Assembly: GCA_947568835.1 (NCBI GenBank)
Contig: OX387606.1
Location: forward strand, 14,260,001-14,324,000
DNA from: Protonemura montana
Taxonomy: Eukaryota; Arthropoda; Insecta; Plecoptera; Nemouridae
Reading direction: 5' to 3'
Length of the DNA: 64,000 bases
The notes below the pieces were generated by a model, which was not told where the DNA came from, ran no database searches, and worked only from the letters and a program-made list of their open reading frames with translations. Position numbers and translations under genes: made by a program. Below are positions 36,801 to 49,097 of the stretch, piece after piece; positions within the stretch are counted from its first letter, which is position 1, and every line of letters starts with the position of its first letter.

Positions 36801-39800
36801 CTGACAATGATACACGTCTTGTCTTTCGCAAGCATTTTTTTATTTTTCTTTAATTATTTGCCAGTTGGTCGGCATGGAACAACTACATACTATTACAAAT
36901 ACGTCGTCGGTAATATGCAGTTGTGCCAATATTTAACTAAGAAACTCCAGTTTACCTCCTCGTTCATTTTTTCGCCATTTTCTTGGAAAGTCTAATCTCA
37001 CAATCAAGTTTATTATCAACAATTTTCAACCGTTAATCAGTTTCGTGATTTCATACGTTAGTGTCAACGAAATTCGATTGACACTTGTTTAGTTTAACGC
37101 GGGCTTAATTATACCACACGTTCCGTTTATGAAAGACTTTCAACAAGAAATCGTGGTTTTCCTCAATTAGTCACTTACCTATCGATCGCCCGTCTAAGGA
37201 ATGCAAGCATGTGCAGTCAATACCATGCTACCCACCTAATACCCATCATGAACCTCGAGGAAAACACGCTAGACACGGATTCTTTTAAAGAATCCCATGC
37301 ATCGTTGACTGTATCACGTTTTCTTGTAAAGATTCCGTCTAGAGAAGAAATTGAGAGTCCGTTGAAAACACATTTCAATGGTAATACTGAAGGAATAGGT
37401 TGAAGGAAATTAAGAAAACATTGCAACCCCAGGGGTTATTTGATGTAGTATTCGTTGGCGTATTGTTGGTTACCTTTAAAGGGGTTTTTACCCTTGAATT
37501 TTAACTTCAATCATCGATTTGGAAGATTTAATAATGGCATTTGGACTATAAACAAAACTCGTGTGTCCACGGCCGTCCGTGAATAAATTGCCACTCCCGT
37601 AAGAAATAACCCATTGTGCTTTTTCGACCCCTAGCACCTAGACAATTTGAGCATAGTCCTCCATTCTTCTTGTGTTGAAATAATTTGGATTTATCATACG
37701 ATTATTCGTTTAGCCACGGTAAGCGAATTACCGCAGGTATGTAATTAGCATGTTGCATATTTGCGTGCAGTACCGCTCTTAGTGTGCCGCGGACGAGCTG
37801 TAGCGGCAGCGACAGCGCTCGGAAGAAAGAATCGGTAGGGAAGGGATAGACTTTTGGCGACTTTGGCCAACGGAGCGGCCGCAGGGAAAGACAGTACTCT
37901 ACAAGAGAATCGTACTCAGCTCGCAGATCGCGCCGCACGAAAAGCCAGAAATCTTCGAAAATTAATTGCAAATCCATATTTTCAGAAAATTCTTTTAAAC
38001 AGGTCAATTTCAATTTATATTACAATTAAAAATCTATGGTTAAATTTAATTTTCGAGGGTAAATGCCCCTTTAATTTGTGTTGCAGGATTTTTTGGTTTT
38101 CAGGCGTTTCCACATAGAAGCTTAGACCAGCAAGCGAAATCTGCAATAATTTACGTAAAATGTATGTTAAATTGGAATAGTTGGTTGAATTTGCACTAGC
38201 ATAGGTTTTTTTTATCCCGCTACAAATAAATAAATAACTTATTAATGCATCAAAACAAAAACCGCAATTGACAAAAGGGCTCAAATATGCCTTTTACTAT
38301 ACAACCAATAACAGTTTTGGTAAACCCAGTACAAATCACCATTACAAGGACGGGAACGAGCCGGGTGTAGAAATGCTGCTGCCGTGTTATACCTACCGTC
38401 TGCCAATAGGTCGAGGTAACCACCCCCACATGCACCCTTCCCTGCGCTCGATTGGCTGACGAAAAGAGCAGCGGCGTGAGAGACTGCTCTCGGCATTTCC
38501 TTCTCGAGAAAGCAGATCCCCACAACGGGTGCACGCAACCACAAAAGCTTGCATTGTCTAGCAGATATGTAAGAATAGTTGAAACATTAATAGTTTGCCC
38601 ATGTATCTTTCTATGCTACATTACAATTAGAGCTCGTTGGCTTGCGAAATTGGGCTTGCATTGGATACTGAAAAGTGCGTGTTAATAGCTGATATTCGAA
38701 AATTAACTGAAAATAACCTACTGTAATTGTATGAATGATGGCCATCATACCAAACCTCATCTCCACTTAATGTACGCTACTAACAGTTCATTTCTAGATG
38801 AAAATCACGTCTCTCGAGTCCGTAAGCCTGAAAAGTACTCCCAGCCCCGAACTATCTTCCATTTTCTAGTCCCTTTCTTTCTAACTCGATACTGGGATGA
38901 AATCTCCAGCTCGATAAAACCCACCGAGAAAATAACACCAAGGAAGTCAGACAGGCTCAGTCGGTGGCTGGTTGTAAGGCTGAGCTGTGACCTCTCCGGG
39001 CATTGACCCTATCGCGGGCGATCAGAGTAGCGCATTTCTGGGGCCACTCTGCTCGCACTACTCGGCCGGCCTGCCGTTCTACCATGCGCATTGCCAGCCG
39101 ACGCCGCCGCCATACCCGCGCGGTCCGCCAACTGCCTGTTCGCTGGCTGGCTGGATGCTTGGCGCAATGCCAAACCCGTTTATTTATGCGATAATTTTTA
39201 TTGTCAGGTCACGTGTTGGGTTGGCAAACTGTCTTCCATGTGAGTGTGTGCGTGAGAGTGTGTGTGCGAGAAAGACTGAACGCACAGGCGAAAGTGTGGC
39301 TGGTAGACTCGACTCGATGGGGTTGGGGTACTATAATTATATGCATGTGAAGAATGTGGACTCGCTGGATGATGTAGCTAGTTTCCGTTTGAGCATTTCT
39401 AGGAATTTGGCATTGCTAGAGTTTTGCGTGAAGCTAGTCGTCTAGACACGAAGTAGGGTTCCGGACAGCATCGGCCATGGATAGGATTTTGACATACCGG
39501 TTAAGCAACCGGCTGGCTAGCTCAGTTTAAATAGAAAATAAATGGATCAGATCAATTTTAATTGGATCTAGCTTCATAAAGAGATCAAGATCGGCCATTT
39601 CTGAAGATATAATACTGAAATATCTTTGTCGACATGTAATAAAATACCTTTGGCTTGAACACATAGTAGAATGAAAAATCTCGCCGAGGTGGTCTTTGTT
39701 GATCGTGTACAGCTGCATTAAGATTTCAGTTAGTGTTTCAGAGAACTCCGTGAATGTTTTTAATCACAACACAGGAGAACTCTGTTTCCACTGACTACAG

Positions 39801-42800
39801 GAAATGCCACAAGAATCGGCAGCATTCAGGACATGGGAATATGGCACCTCGGTCATACACCAATCTAACACAACTTCGAGTTATTATAATCGTTCTATTA
39901 CCTCCTACGTGGACAATGCGAAGAACTAGGATACAATCGAAACAAATTAGCACAGCTTCACAATGGCACGTGCGAATTCCACGGACGACTGCTATTTCCT
40001 AACTAATCCACTTCAATTGGTGCATCTCAAAAATCAAGGCCTTTGGTCTAGTTAAAGTAAAATCATGCTTTGTACATGGGCAATTATAACTCTCTAGGAA
40101 CTAATCACATCTAAAGAGGAACGAAGCATTTTCTGCATGAAGCAACTTCTCGGGTTACAATATATTACACAACAGCTAGGCTCGTATCATTCAGCGATAT
40201 GCCAGGGCATGAGCGGCCGGATGATGCCGCCTTTTCTCGGATGCTGTCGGTTCACTTTTGGCTGGTGCAATCGCTCCGTCGACGGCGTCCCGTTGGCGTG
40301 AGAAGCGATGAACATTTCGGAGAGTGAATAGGAGAGAGAAAAAGACTGACTTAGTGATTCAGCCTAGCCAATTTCTCCCTCCCATTCACGTATCCAATAA
40401 TTGCTGGTCGGCGGCCGCTCAGTTACGATGTCGCCGTCGAAAGGATGCATACCGACTGCAAGCGCGAGCGCCTTGCCGATCCGGGATGATGCTGTGGCTG
40501 CTGGACAAATTGGCGCCAACTGCTGAACCAGTCGCATGACTCAAGGGCAGAACAGTTTTTTGTTATCCAACCAATTTTGGGTGCAGCCGGATGCTTGGTC
40601 ACGTGACGATTGAATGAATGCATAGAGCGTCACCATACGCCATCTTTGATTAGGGGCGGTTAAAAATTAGTTCGCAAATATTAGTCAGTGGAAGAAACGA
40701 TGGTATAGGGGAATGGAATCGTATACCGGGGGCAAGATAAGACCGGATTGACAAAGCAAAGCATTCACAAATCGTGAAGATAACCGGAATGATAAAAAGC
40801 GCAGTTTAGATATGAAAATTTTTTACAAAAAAGTATATTTTCAGGACGCATTTGTAACGTTCACTTTTTGAACCTCGTTATCGCGTCGCAAACCACATAT
40901 ACCCGCGTGAGACCACGCAATTTCCTGCTAACAATACGATTACATTCTACGCTCGGGCTCGACTCACTGATTGACCATTATGAGCTGTAGGAATTTTCCA
41001 TGATGCCCGAGAAGAGAAAGCAACTCGATAAGGCAACGCTCGTTTTAACACAGTTGAAAAGAACTCGTTTTGTTTCTGGTCGGTTAAAGCACCAAATTGC
41101 CAACAAATCTATTCCTGAAACGGGGCCGTCCCGACTGGCACTATTTCGGGCGTCGAAGAAGCCCTCAGATAGCCCAAACAAAATGGCCGTTATTTCATTG
41201 TTGACGATTCGAACTCCACACGATCAATAAGCCGAGCTGTGTATTTCCGTTTCACAAAACATAGCCAAGCTCACTTAACATGTCGCAAAAACAAGCTTGA
41301 ATTGACTTACGCATTATCAAACGATTATGGCACAATATTTTGAAATATGTTGAACGCACTTCAAAAACGCAGAGACGTAGAGAGTACACGCACTATCGCC
41401 AGCCCCAAGAATTCTAATGGCGGCTAGAAGCGTTCGCCGTCTTTCCTTGTGCTACCAGCTCAGACTGCAAGGGGCATCTGATTTGCCCGACGCACGAGCG
41501 CTCCGCCCAGAACTTCTATTGGTGGATATGCGGCAACGCTATTGGCGGCGAGGCACGCTACGATTGCGCCTTTGTAAGGGTGGCCGAGGCCTGGCATTTC
41601 CTAATTCTATGACACCAATAGACGGCGATGTTGTAATGGCCACGTTTCTTGCCGTTTGCCTTCTGTTCTCGTGAACTGATATTTTCATATTTTCATCATT
41701 GCCAAAGAAGAGTCTGATAACGCCAACAAAAAATCAATTTGAATACAATTTTGTTCGATCTGGTGACGAAAGATGGATCGTAGAAATGTCGACACTTGGG
41801 CGAACATACCTACCCAATTTTCTCCCTCTGGCACCGCGTATCTGTTAGTAGGTATGTGAAAGTATGCCATATCTGGATTTTCTAGGAAATTAACTTTTTC
41901 CGTGGCCATTATTATCTGCAGATGCAGCCAACACAAGATTAACCAGAGAAATCTCGTGTTAGACAAATACTAGGAAAAATTAAAACAAGTTGTACATATA
42001 AATAATCGGGGACCCGGTAAATATGCATAAAAGCGTTGTAGCCGAGGTGGCCCCAGGAAATACTATGTTCAAACAAATGCTCCATAACCCCGAAATATAG
42101 CCAGCCGAAAAAAACCCACCCCAATTATGTATGGACCCGACAAGAAACCTCGAGCTCCGTAACCCCTCATACCCATACAAAAAGGAAGACCCCATCGCAG
42201 CTCTCGATATAATACACCGCTGGCCGCGTTAGCCCTGAAATTGGGGGGGGGGGGGGGACAGGGGGCACAGGGAGGGGCACACAGGGCCGCCGCCGCCGCA
42301 CTATAGCGCGTCCGGTCAGTAATCCCGAGGCCCGAGTTCACCCGCTCGATCAGAGGCGCGAGCGCGCGCTTGCGGGGCGATTGCGCAAAAGCATATCGAC
42401 CTTGTCAGGTCAACGACCTCACAGTGACACGTGGAGCAAACATGGCGCAGAAGAGGCGTCGCGTCCCTCGACGCAACGCCTAGACGTCGCCCGCATTACA
42501 CATTTGCAATGGGATGCGTGTCTGTGTGTGTGTGCAATCGCATCATCTGATAACGAATGATGTCGTGATAACGTCCACAATTGATATTACGGAATGAAGT
42601 GCACATGTGATGCCCAGAGACATCGGAGACTGTGTGCGGACGGGTTGCTTGACTCAAATACTTTCCAGGGACTTTCATTTTACGAGGATTACCGATAGAA
42701 TTGTATTAATCAATTTCGCAATCTTAATAGCAATAAAAGATAGCATGGTTGTAGGTACCCAGCTATTTTACCGGACTATTAAAAAAATTGACGATAGTTT

Positions 42801-43916
42801 CGCCCTCGTGGATATTATTATATGTATTACTCAGTATCTCGAAATCTCGTCATCTCGAAAGAAATTTCAAAGCAGAGCCAAGGAGCTAGACTAGATAAAT
42901 GGCCGATTGCTGGAAGAGGGCGCTAGCCAGCATGACGGGTCAAATCCTTTACTTCCTAGTTGATCGCGAGTTGGATTCCTCCGAGACTGAGTGGGAGTTG
43001 GAGCTTACACGTGCCGAGCCAGTAGACGAAAGCGAGTTTATTTTTAAGGGTGACCTAATAACCGACGGCGCAGGCGTCTCCTCGGAGATCAATAGTGCGG
43101 CAGCGTCGAGAACATAGCCCGAAGTCGTGCACCAGTGGCGCACGCTCGTGTTGCGTTTCGATTAGCGTTAATTAATTTGGCACGATTTGACGTCGGATGT
43201 GTGCAAGTCACATGAGCAGTTGGGAAATTGTTTAACGAGATGTGTCATGTTGGCTTAGTGCTAGGAAAAGCTGTGAAATTGGTACTAAAGTTTATGTCGT
43301 TATCACCGCCTGATGTAATATTTGAAGTCTGCTCGCGAACACCAGTGTCAACTTTAATACCTAGATTCTGACGATTGATTTACGTAAAAATGTATCTACC
43401 GAACTCTAGCATGTGAACCAAAAGAAAATTAAAAAAAAAGTTAATATAGTGTAGGTTTTAGATGGGTACTATTTAATCACCGGGAAAATTGTGTCCCGTT
43501 GAGCGCAAAATGTAGTTGGTCCTATTGCCAATTGGTTAGACCGAGCACATGCACGCTCCAATATCCGCAGGGACAATAACTAACATGCAGAGCAGATAGA
43601 CTACGGAGAAAATGACGTCACAGAGCGAATTGTGCAATTCCACGCGTTCGGTAGTACGCGTCATACTATTGATAGTGAAATGTGTGCGTAATTAGCACCG
43701 GAACACCCACGACAGTACCCCACACCCTCTCGTGACAGAATATGCAGTGCCACTCCAACCACCGAGCTGCCAAAAGCTTGGCAAGCAACAGTTATCGCTT
43801 TCCAGCTCCAGATTCCAAAAAAAAAAAACACCTACCACGAAAAATATCGTGGACGATGAATTGAATTTAAACAAAATTGTCATCCCATTTAATCACTAAT
43901 AGATCAAGATTCTTAC
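36801..43916. other. long intergenic interval, no confirmed gene
   Basis: Seven kilobases without a recognised protein. Open frames such as 37209-37403 (+), 40999-41230 (+) and 42899-43117 (+) look partly coding in composition but match no family I know. Three CCAAT/ATTGG boxes cluster at about 41514-41630. A 15-bp poly(G) is at 42243-42257. Candidate minus-strand exons are described separately. Confidence 0.5.
41311..41430 (-). promoter_or_regulatory. candidate minus-strand non-coding first exon with CCAAT cluster
   Basis: A strong donor (GC|GTAAGTCAATTC) marks the left edge at 41311. Just upstream, at 41514-41630, are three CCAAT motifs (CTATTGGTGG, CTATTGGCGG, ACCAATAGACGG). The nearest downstream gene on that strand is HBS1, for which this may be a distal first exon. 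No transcript evidence. Confidence 0.35.
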
Positions 43917-44015
43917 CTGAAAACGCAGAGGAGCTCGCGCCCAACGCGACCGCCGCCAGTCGCTCCCGAACGCAGAGTTAGCACGAGTCCACGCATTCCC
44001 TAACACGGGCCACAT
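41814..44015 (-). other. two candidate exons forming an 85-codon in-frame chain
   Basis: Exon 43917-44015 opens with ATG (MWPVLGNAWTRANSAFG...) and ends at CAG|GTAAG. Exon 41814-41969 has an excellent acceptor (TTTTAATTTTTCCTAG) and a GTAGGT donor, is open throughout, and includes a hydrophobic run RFLWLILCWLHLQIIM. Both are multiples of three. CCAAT and GC-rich sequence lie upstream at about 44040-44100. I do not recognise the product and found no third exon. It could be an unknown gene, alternative HBS1 5' exons, or chance. Confidence 0.3.
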
Positions 44016-45042
44016 GGATACCGAGTTGTCTCGCTACTCCGCGCAGTCCCAAACGAGCATACGGCTCTCGCTTTGCCCGCCAACCAATTTATTTATTCCA
44101 GCTCCCCTCTCTCGCGCTCGTCTCATCACAGTCACCGTGCCTGAAACACTACCCGCCGTACTATGTGCACTCCACTAATCAGCACCTCCACTTCCATACA
44201 CTTTTTACGTTAATTAACGTAAACCACCTGGTATTTTCATCAATTTTCCCCACAATGATCTAGACAGTTTGTAATGTGCATCCGTTAGAATCGTCCTTTT
44301 TCGATGCTAGACGAGGCTTCGAGTGGTTTTCTTGGAAATATGTAGGGCGAAAACTGCAGTCGATATACCGACTTTACGCACTGCTGATACGGTCAATCCA
44401 CCCGAATCTGACTCAAAACTGTAGGAAAGCTAAAAAATCGTTACATTTTGGTACTCGTTTGAGGTGTTCCTTTGTTCGAATGAGATCGTATCAAGAGATG
44501 CAACGCAAGCTGTGCTGCGCTGCGCCTGTAACATCAGGGTTGAAGGAACCGAATACATGCAGGTCGAAATTTGTGCGAAACGGTGCGTTTGCAAATTGGT
44601 AGAAGCAGCTGGCCTGAAGTGCTATTACCTCAGACAACAATCACCTGCTCTTCTCGCAATTCTGCACTTTTGAGATTAGTTATAGGATGATCCACTTAAT
44701 GAGTGTACCTAAACCAAATTACCATAATGTTTCACCTGTCGACGTATCCTGCAGCATGGATGTATTGTATGCTTGATGCAAGTCAATAAAAATTTGCATC
44801 CATATACGATAACATCAATTTAGTTATGATGGTCATTGACATTGGTCACTTTAAAGAAAAAGTATGTTAGCCATCTTTAGGCATTGATCTCAATGCCTCT
44901 CACGCAAGCATTCGAAATTAATCCTTAGTAAATTTGGCTAATGAACCCACACATTTTGACAAGTTTGATGACCCCAAGCATTGTTTATTATTATTGTTGA
45001 TTTTTATGGCAATACACCCAATTATTAGCATGGCATGTCATG

Positions 45043-45511
45043 TAGGGTTGCCATACGTCCCGCTTTTCACTCAAAAGTCCCGCTCGATCGTAATTTTCTT
45101 TTTAAAAAATCGCGAAATCGAACATCGCATTTGCATTGTTCCTTATAAATAGCTAATTGTTCCTCTTATTGTGCCAATGGCATTATGATTGTACGTATAA
45201 AAAAAATTAAAAATCTATAATAAAATAATTTATTTTTTAAATAGTTATACGAATTATACCTAAATTTCCTGCTAATAATTTGAAAGTTGATACATAAATA
45301 TGACTCAGGATTTCAAGTGCCAAGAAAAACATTAATATATTTAAATGCGTAAAATTGCTGAAAATGGCCCTCAAATCCTGTTCCCACATCCACACCCTTA
45401 TTTTTTGGGGAGCTTTGTCTCTCCCCCGAGCCTCCGGCCCACTCCGGCCTAACTACTTTTCGTTTGTTAAAATTTGTCCCGCCTCCCGAAATGTTTATTA
45501 TGGCAACCCTA
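45043..45511. mobile_element. fourth non-autonomous hAT-like element (469 bp)
   Basis: Perfect 13-bp terminal inverted repeats TAGGGTTGCCATA and TATGGCAACCCTA, flanked by the perfect 8-bp duplication ATGTCATG at 45035-45042 and 45512-45519. Subterminal GTCCCGC motifs are seen at both ends. It has no coding capacity and lies between HBS1 and TMEM70. Confidence 0.9.
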
Positions 45512-45519
45512 ATGTCATG

Positions 45520-47701
45520 TGATTTGGCCAATGTTAGGGCATCAGGTTATTGATAAAATATAAAAACATATTTCCACGATTTAAACAAATGTAGTGTAAT
45601 AATCATTATCCAACTATTAAAAAAAAATCATGTAGAGAGCCACCCCAAGTATTTGGTTCTCATGGTAAAGCTGCAAAAATTGAATGTGGAAAAGGGCATT
45701 GGGGGAGGTTGCTTGCCATCAAGGTTCCTGCAAAAGACTTGATACTGCTGATCTCCTAAACCCTGTCCAAAAACGTTGTGCCCCCCACCCCCACCACAAA
45801 GATGCATGGGGTCCCTGCAACAGTAAATCCAGCACCTCGATCAACAAAATTAACTCTTTCGTATCCTGGCAGTTGCGATGTTTCTAAACTTCTGCTAACT
45901 TAATTTTCCCTATAAAAATTCATGCTTATATCGGTATTTAAAATGAAGCTATGTATTTCAATGTGAGCTGCACAAATTTTGCAGGCAAGAAAGTTGCTTC
46001 AGGCCCATTGGCTATAGGTTGAATACCATCACAGTAGTATAAGGAGGCACCCAGGTTCTAACCATTGGTTAATTTCAGGGTGGACGCCGTCCACCCGCCT
46101 GATTATTTTCGATATGCATTTTATTTTAATTTTGCCTTGTCAATGAGCTGTTCTAATTTACTCCAGCTGTTCTAATTTACTCCAGAAGATACATCATTTT
46201 ATTTTATACAAACTTGTGATTTCTAAATTGGACAGAATTCCTTCCGATCCAGTTGTTTCGGGCTTATGTTTTGGTTAAAAGATGTTAGCAGGATTGCCTT
46301 AGAATTCCTGCCCCCAACTCCTCGTGTGGGCAGAGGTAAGCAACGTTAGTTGATCGATCTTTTCAACAATTCATTTCCAGGAAGAAACAATGGCACTAGC
46401 AGGAAAATTTAGGTTGACCGAGGTAACCCACGCGCACCATTTCCTCTCCTTTGTCCTCCCGGAATGTGCCTTGTTGTTTAAAAATCCCCGTGAGTCACTT
46501 GTACTGTTTGCCTCTCATTTCTTTAGAAATTTCCACAAATTAGAGGGTAATATTACAAGTATTTTACTGAAACAAATAAAATTTGTTGGATTCAAATTTA
46601 TGTAGTAGGATGGTTACGTCCTCTTCGGGGAAGTCTCATTTTAGTTACACAAAGTCTTTATGCTGACAATAATCCACAACTATCAACCAATGATTCCACT
46701 ATTTACAGAAAACAAGAAGAGCTAAAAGATCGTCAAGCGTCCACCCACCTTTTTTTTTTTAGAAATTTACCACTGGTTTTAACTTAACACAAAATGTTAA
46801 ATCAGCAACTTCTCTGATTTCACCAATAATAGCTTTTACTTATGAGATTTTGTCAGGTTTTAGAAATTATTGATTGAGTCACTAAATTCTTAACATTCAA
46901 TGGAAATCAATCAAACCACTTTGATATCCATGACGGGATAATGAGAAGGATACGGCTACAGTAACCAACAAGAAATGTTTCAAAAACATCTTTAGAGCAA
47001 GATATATGTAGGTAACAATTTATTTACAGAATCAAGGAAACCTAGAAAGTGAAATCTCCTCCAAATGATAACTTCATTCCATCCCACAAGCGTCAGTTTA
47101 GAAAATCAGCAATTTTATTTCCAAAATACAAAGTTCTGCAGCAAGACTAATTCACCGCCGGCTCTGGAAAATGCCTACTAGCATTTTGTGTGTTTCAAAG
47201 ACGATTGATGATCATTACTGGTTGAAGTTAAGCGAAGATATTATCAGAGCAGGTACTTCTAATGAAGAATGCCTGACATAGCAGGAACCATTCAAGTCTT
47301 TGTGCCAAAATAAACGAGGCAGCCAATTTATAGCTTTGCATATGTCAATATACAAATTACTGAATTTATGATCACCTTAATTACACTTATAAACCAACCG
47401 AGTGACATTTAACCGTTTTTTTTAATTCCTAATAGACTAGTAATAAGTAATCTCATGCAGTAGTTATATAAACCGAATGTTCTTAGATGATACACATTGT
47501 CTTTCATAGATACCCGGTGGAGCTGACTAAAATGTTTCAATGCGTGCAGGTTTGCCGGTTTCCAGCTCTTACTGATATTCATTATAGATATTACAAATTA
47601 AATACGATCTGGTAAATTTAAAACTCATATGACAACATTGTATGTCGTCAAATATATTGCCCAGTCTTGAAAATTATAGTTCTCCTACGGAACGAGATAG
47701 C
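45520..47701. other. intergenic region 3' of TMEM70
   Basis: Contains a palindromic GGTGGACGCCGTCCACC at about 46081 and a related GCGTCCACCCACC at about 46737, which might be ends of an old element, but no clear duplication was found. The plus-strand frame at 46390-46605 is unrecognised. Confidence 0.4.
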
Positions 47702-48710
47702 TTAGGGCTTTTTAGGAATACCATCCAACTTAAAATCAATAGGTTTATCATAGCCCATTATTTTAGCAAAGTGGGCTGGTTCTTCAAATAATCGCGCTTC
47801 TACGAACAGTGGTGCTCCTTTGGCCACAAAAGAAGTAAACATTCCAGGGACTTCAGGGACAACCACATCATCAGGGCGAAAAGTGATCTGTAAAGAATAA
47901 TTTCAGAATAAATAAAAACTTTCATGTGTTATATGTGACAAAGCACTGTAGTAAGGAACATTTATTTTACCTTTTTTTTCCGGAGAAAGAAATTTAAGAT
48001 AACAGCAGTATATTCGTTAGTATCATTGTTGTACAGAATTTCTGTGACATATTTCTTGGTGATAATATGAAGAAGGAATGGTGTAACAAATGTAAAGAAG
48101 CCTACTATAGTGCAAGCTGCCACCAGTAATGGCACACTAGATGCAATTGTAGTGCCTTGATAAAACAAAATGGGTTGAGCAACCAGACCACCAATACTGG
48201 TTGATAGGGAGAATATCTTTACAGCTCGTATTTGGGGGGTGAGAATGCCAAAGTACACTTGGGCGGATTTACTGCCATTTAATGTTTTATCTGTAAGATT
48301 CCCAGTTGTTGTTGACGATTTGCATTGTGTCGAAACAGTAAATGGGCGCAGTCTAACAGGGCGAATTGTTCTGTCAACCTGGAAAAGATAATAATTTTAT
48401 TTCAAGATGACCTGGAAAACACTTAAGTGGATGGATACTCTTATAAGATACGTCATTAATTTTATTGTTTAAAGAAAATGAAGATAGATACTGCAATTTA
48501 CAATGCGATATAGTCATACATAACCCTAGTTCACTATCATTATTCAGATAACTCTGCTGTCATTCATTTTTTCCTGAAACAATTGCGCAGACGTCAACTA
48601 AAAGAACAGGTTGGACATACTTTCTTTGAACCGATGGACAATAAGTCTTGAACTATGAACTTATTTAAAATCCCCGTTTTATGTCCAAAAATAAAAAAGT
48701 TGACCGCCAT
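47702..48710 (-). CDS. TMEM70: TMEM70 homologue, mitochondrial ATP-synthase assembly factor
   Basis: TMEM70 is an inner-membrane protein that helps build the c-ring of complex V and also supports complex I assembly. Exons 48621-48710, 47971-48378 and 47702-47887 are all phase 0 and give 227 aa, a little shorter than human. The N-terminus (MAVNFFIFGHKTG) is followed by a basic stretch RTIRPVRLRPF, compatible with a mitochondrial targeting sequence. The family core is clear: VYFGILTPQIRAVKIFSLST, two membrane helices forming a hairpin (around IGGLVAQPILFYQG and LLVAACTIVGFFTFVTPFLL), then HIITKKYVTEIL, and later FRPDDVVVPEVPGMFTSF. The first exon is assigned by its donor (AAA|GTATGT) and phase only, so the exact start is less certain than the rest. 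Confidence 0.9.
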
Positions 48711-48860
48711 GATAACCAACGAACCAATGCTACCAACAGTTACCAACGAAAACACCACACCAACCTCTGCGGAGCAATCGACCCTGACAAAATTAGCGGG
48801 CCTACAAACCCAAAGCTAAATTACGTTCCAAGTAAAGATGTATGGTATTATAAAACGTTT

Positions 48861-48866
48861 TTTATT
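48861..48866 (-). terminator. candidate poly(A) signal of SMOC
   Basis: AATAAA on the minus strand, about 235 bp past the SMOC stop and only about 150 bp before the TMEM70 start codon. Confidence 0.45.
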
Positions 48867-49097
48867 ACTACATACGCGTTTACCGAGGAAGATACATGTA
48901 AACTAGGTTCAGAATAATATAAAAACAGCTTTTGTAAAAGTTATCGGCGTAAATATACACGTTTGTTATTTTCTTTCACTGAGTACTCTCAATGCTCTCA
49001 TTTACAGTGGGAACTTTTGCCGCCTACCTAATATTTTTACTCACACTGACATCCTAGTAACCAGAAGTTACATCCAATAGACACCAACAAACTATCA

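Noticed and set aside
38987-39445. 152-codon plus-strand frame with NPFIYAI, reminiscent of GPCR helix 7
   Set aside because: Only one short string resembles a receptor; no other helices are present and the remainder is low-similarity, so it is probably chance.
44276-44673. two overlapping plus-strand frames (108 and 69 codons)
   Set aside because: No family match, no splice context, and they overlap each other in different frames.
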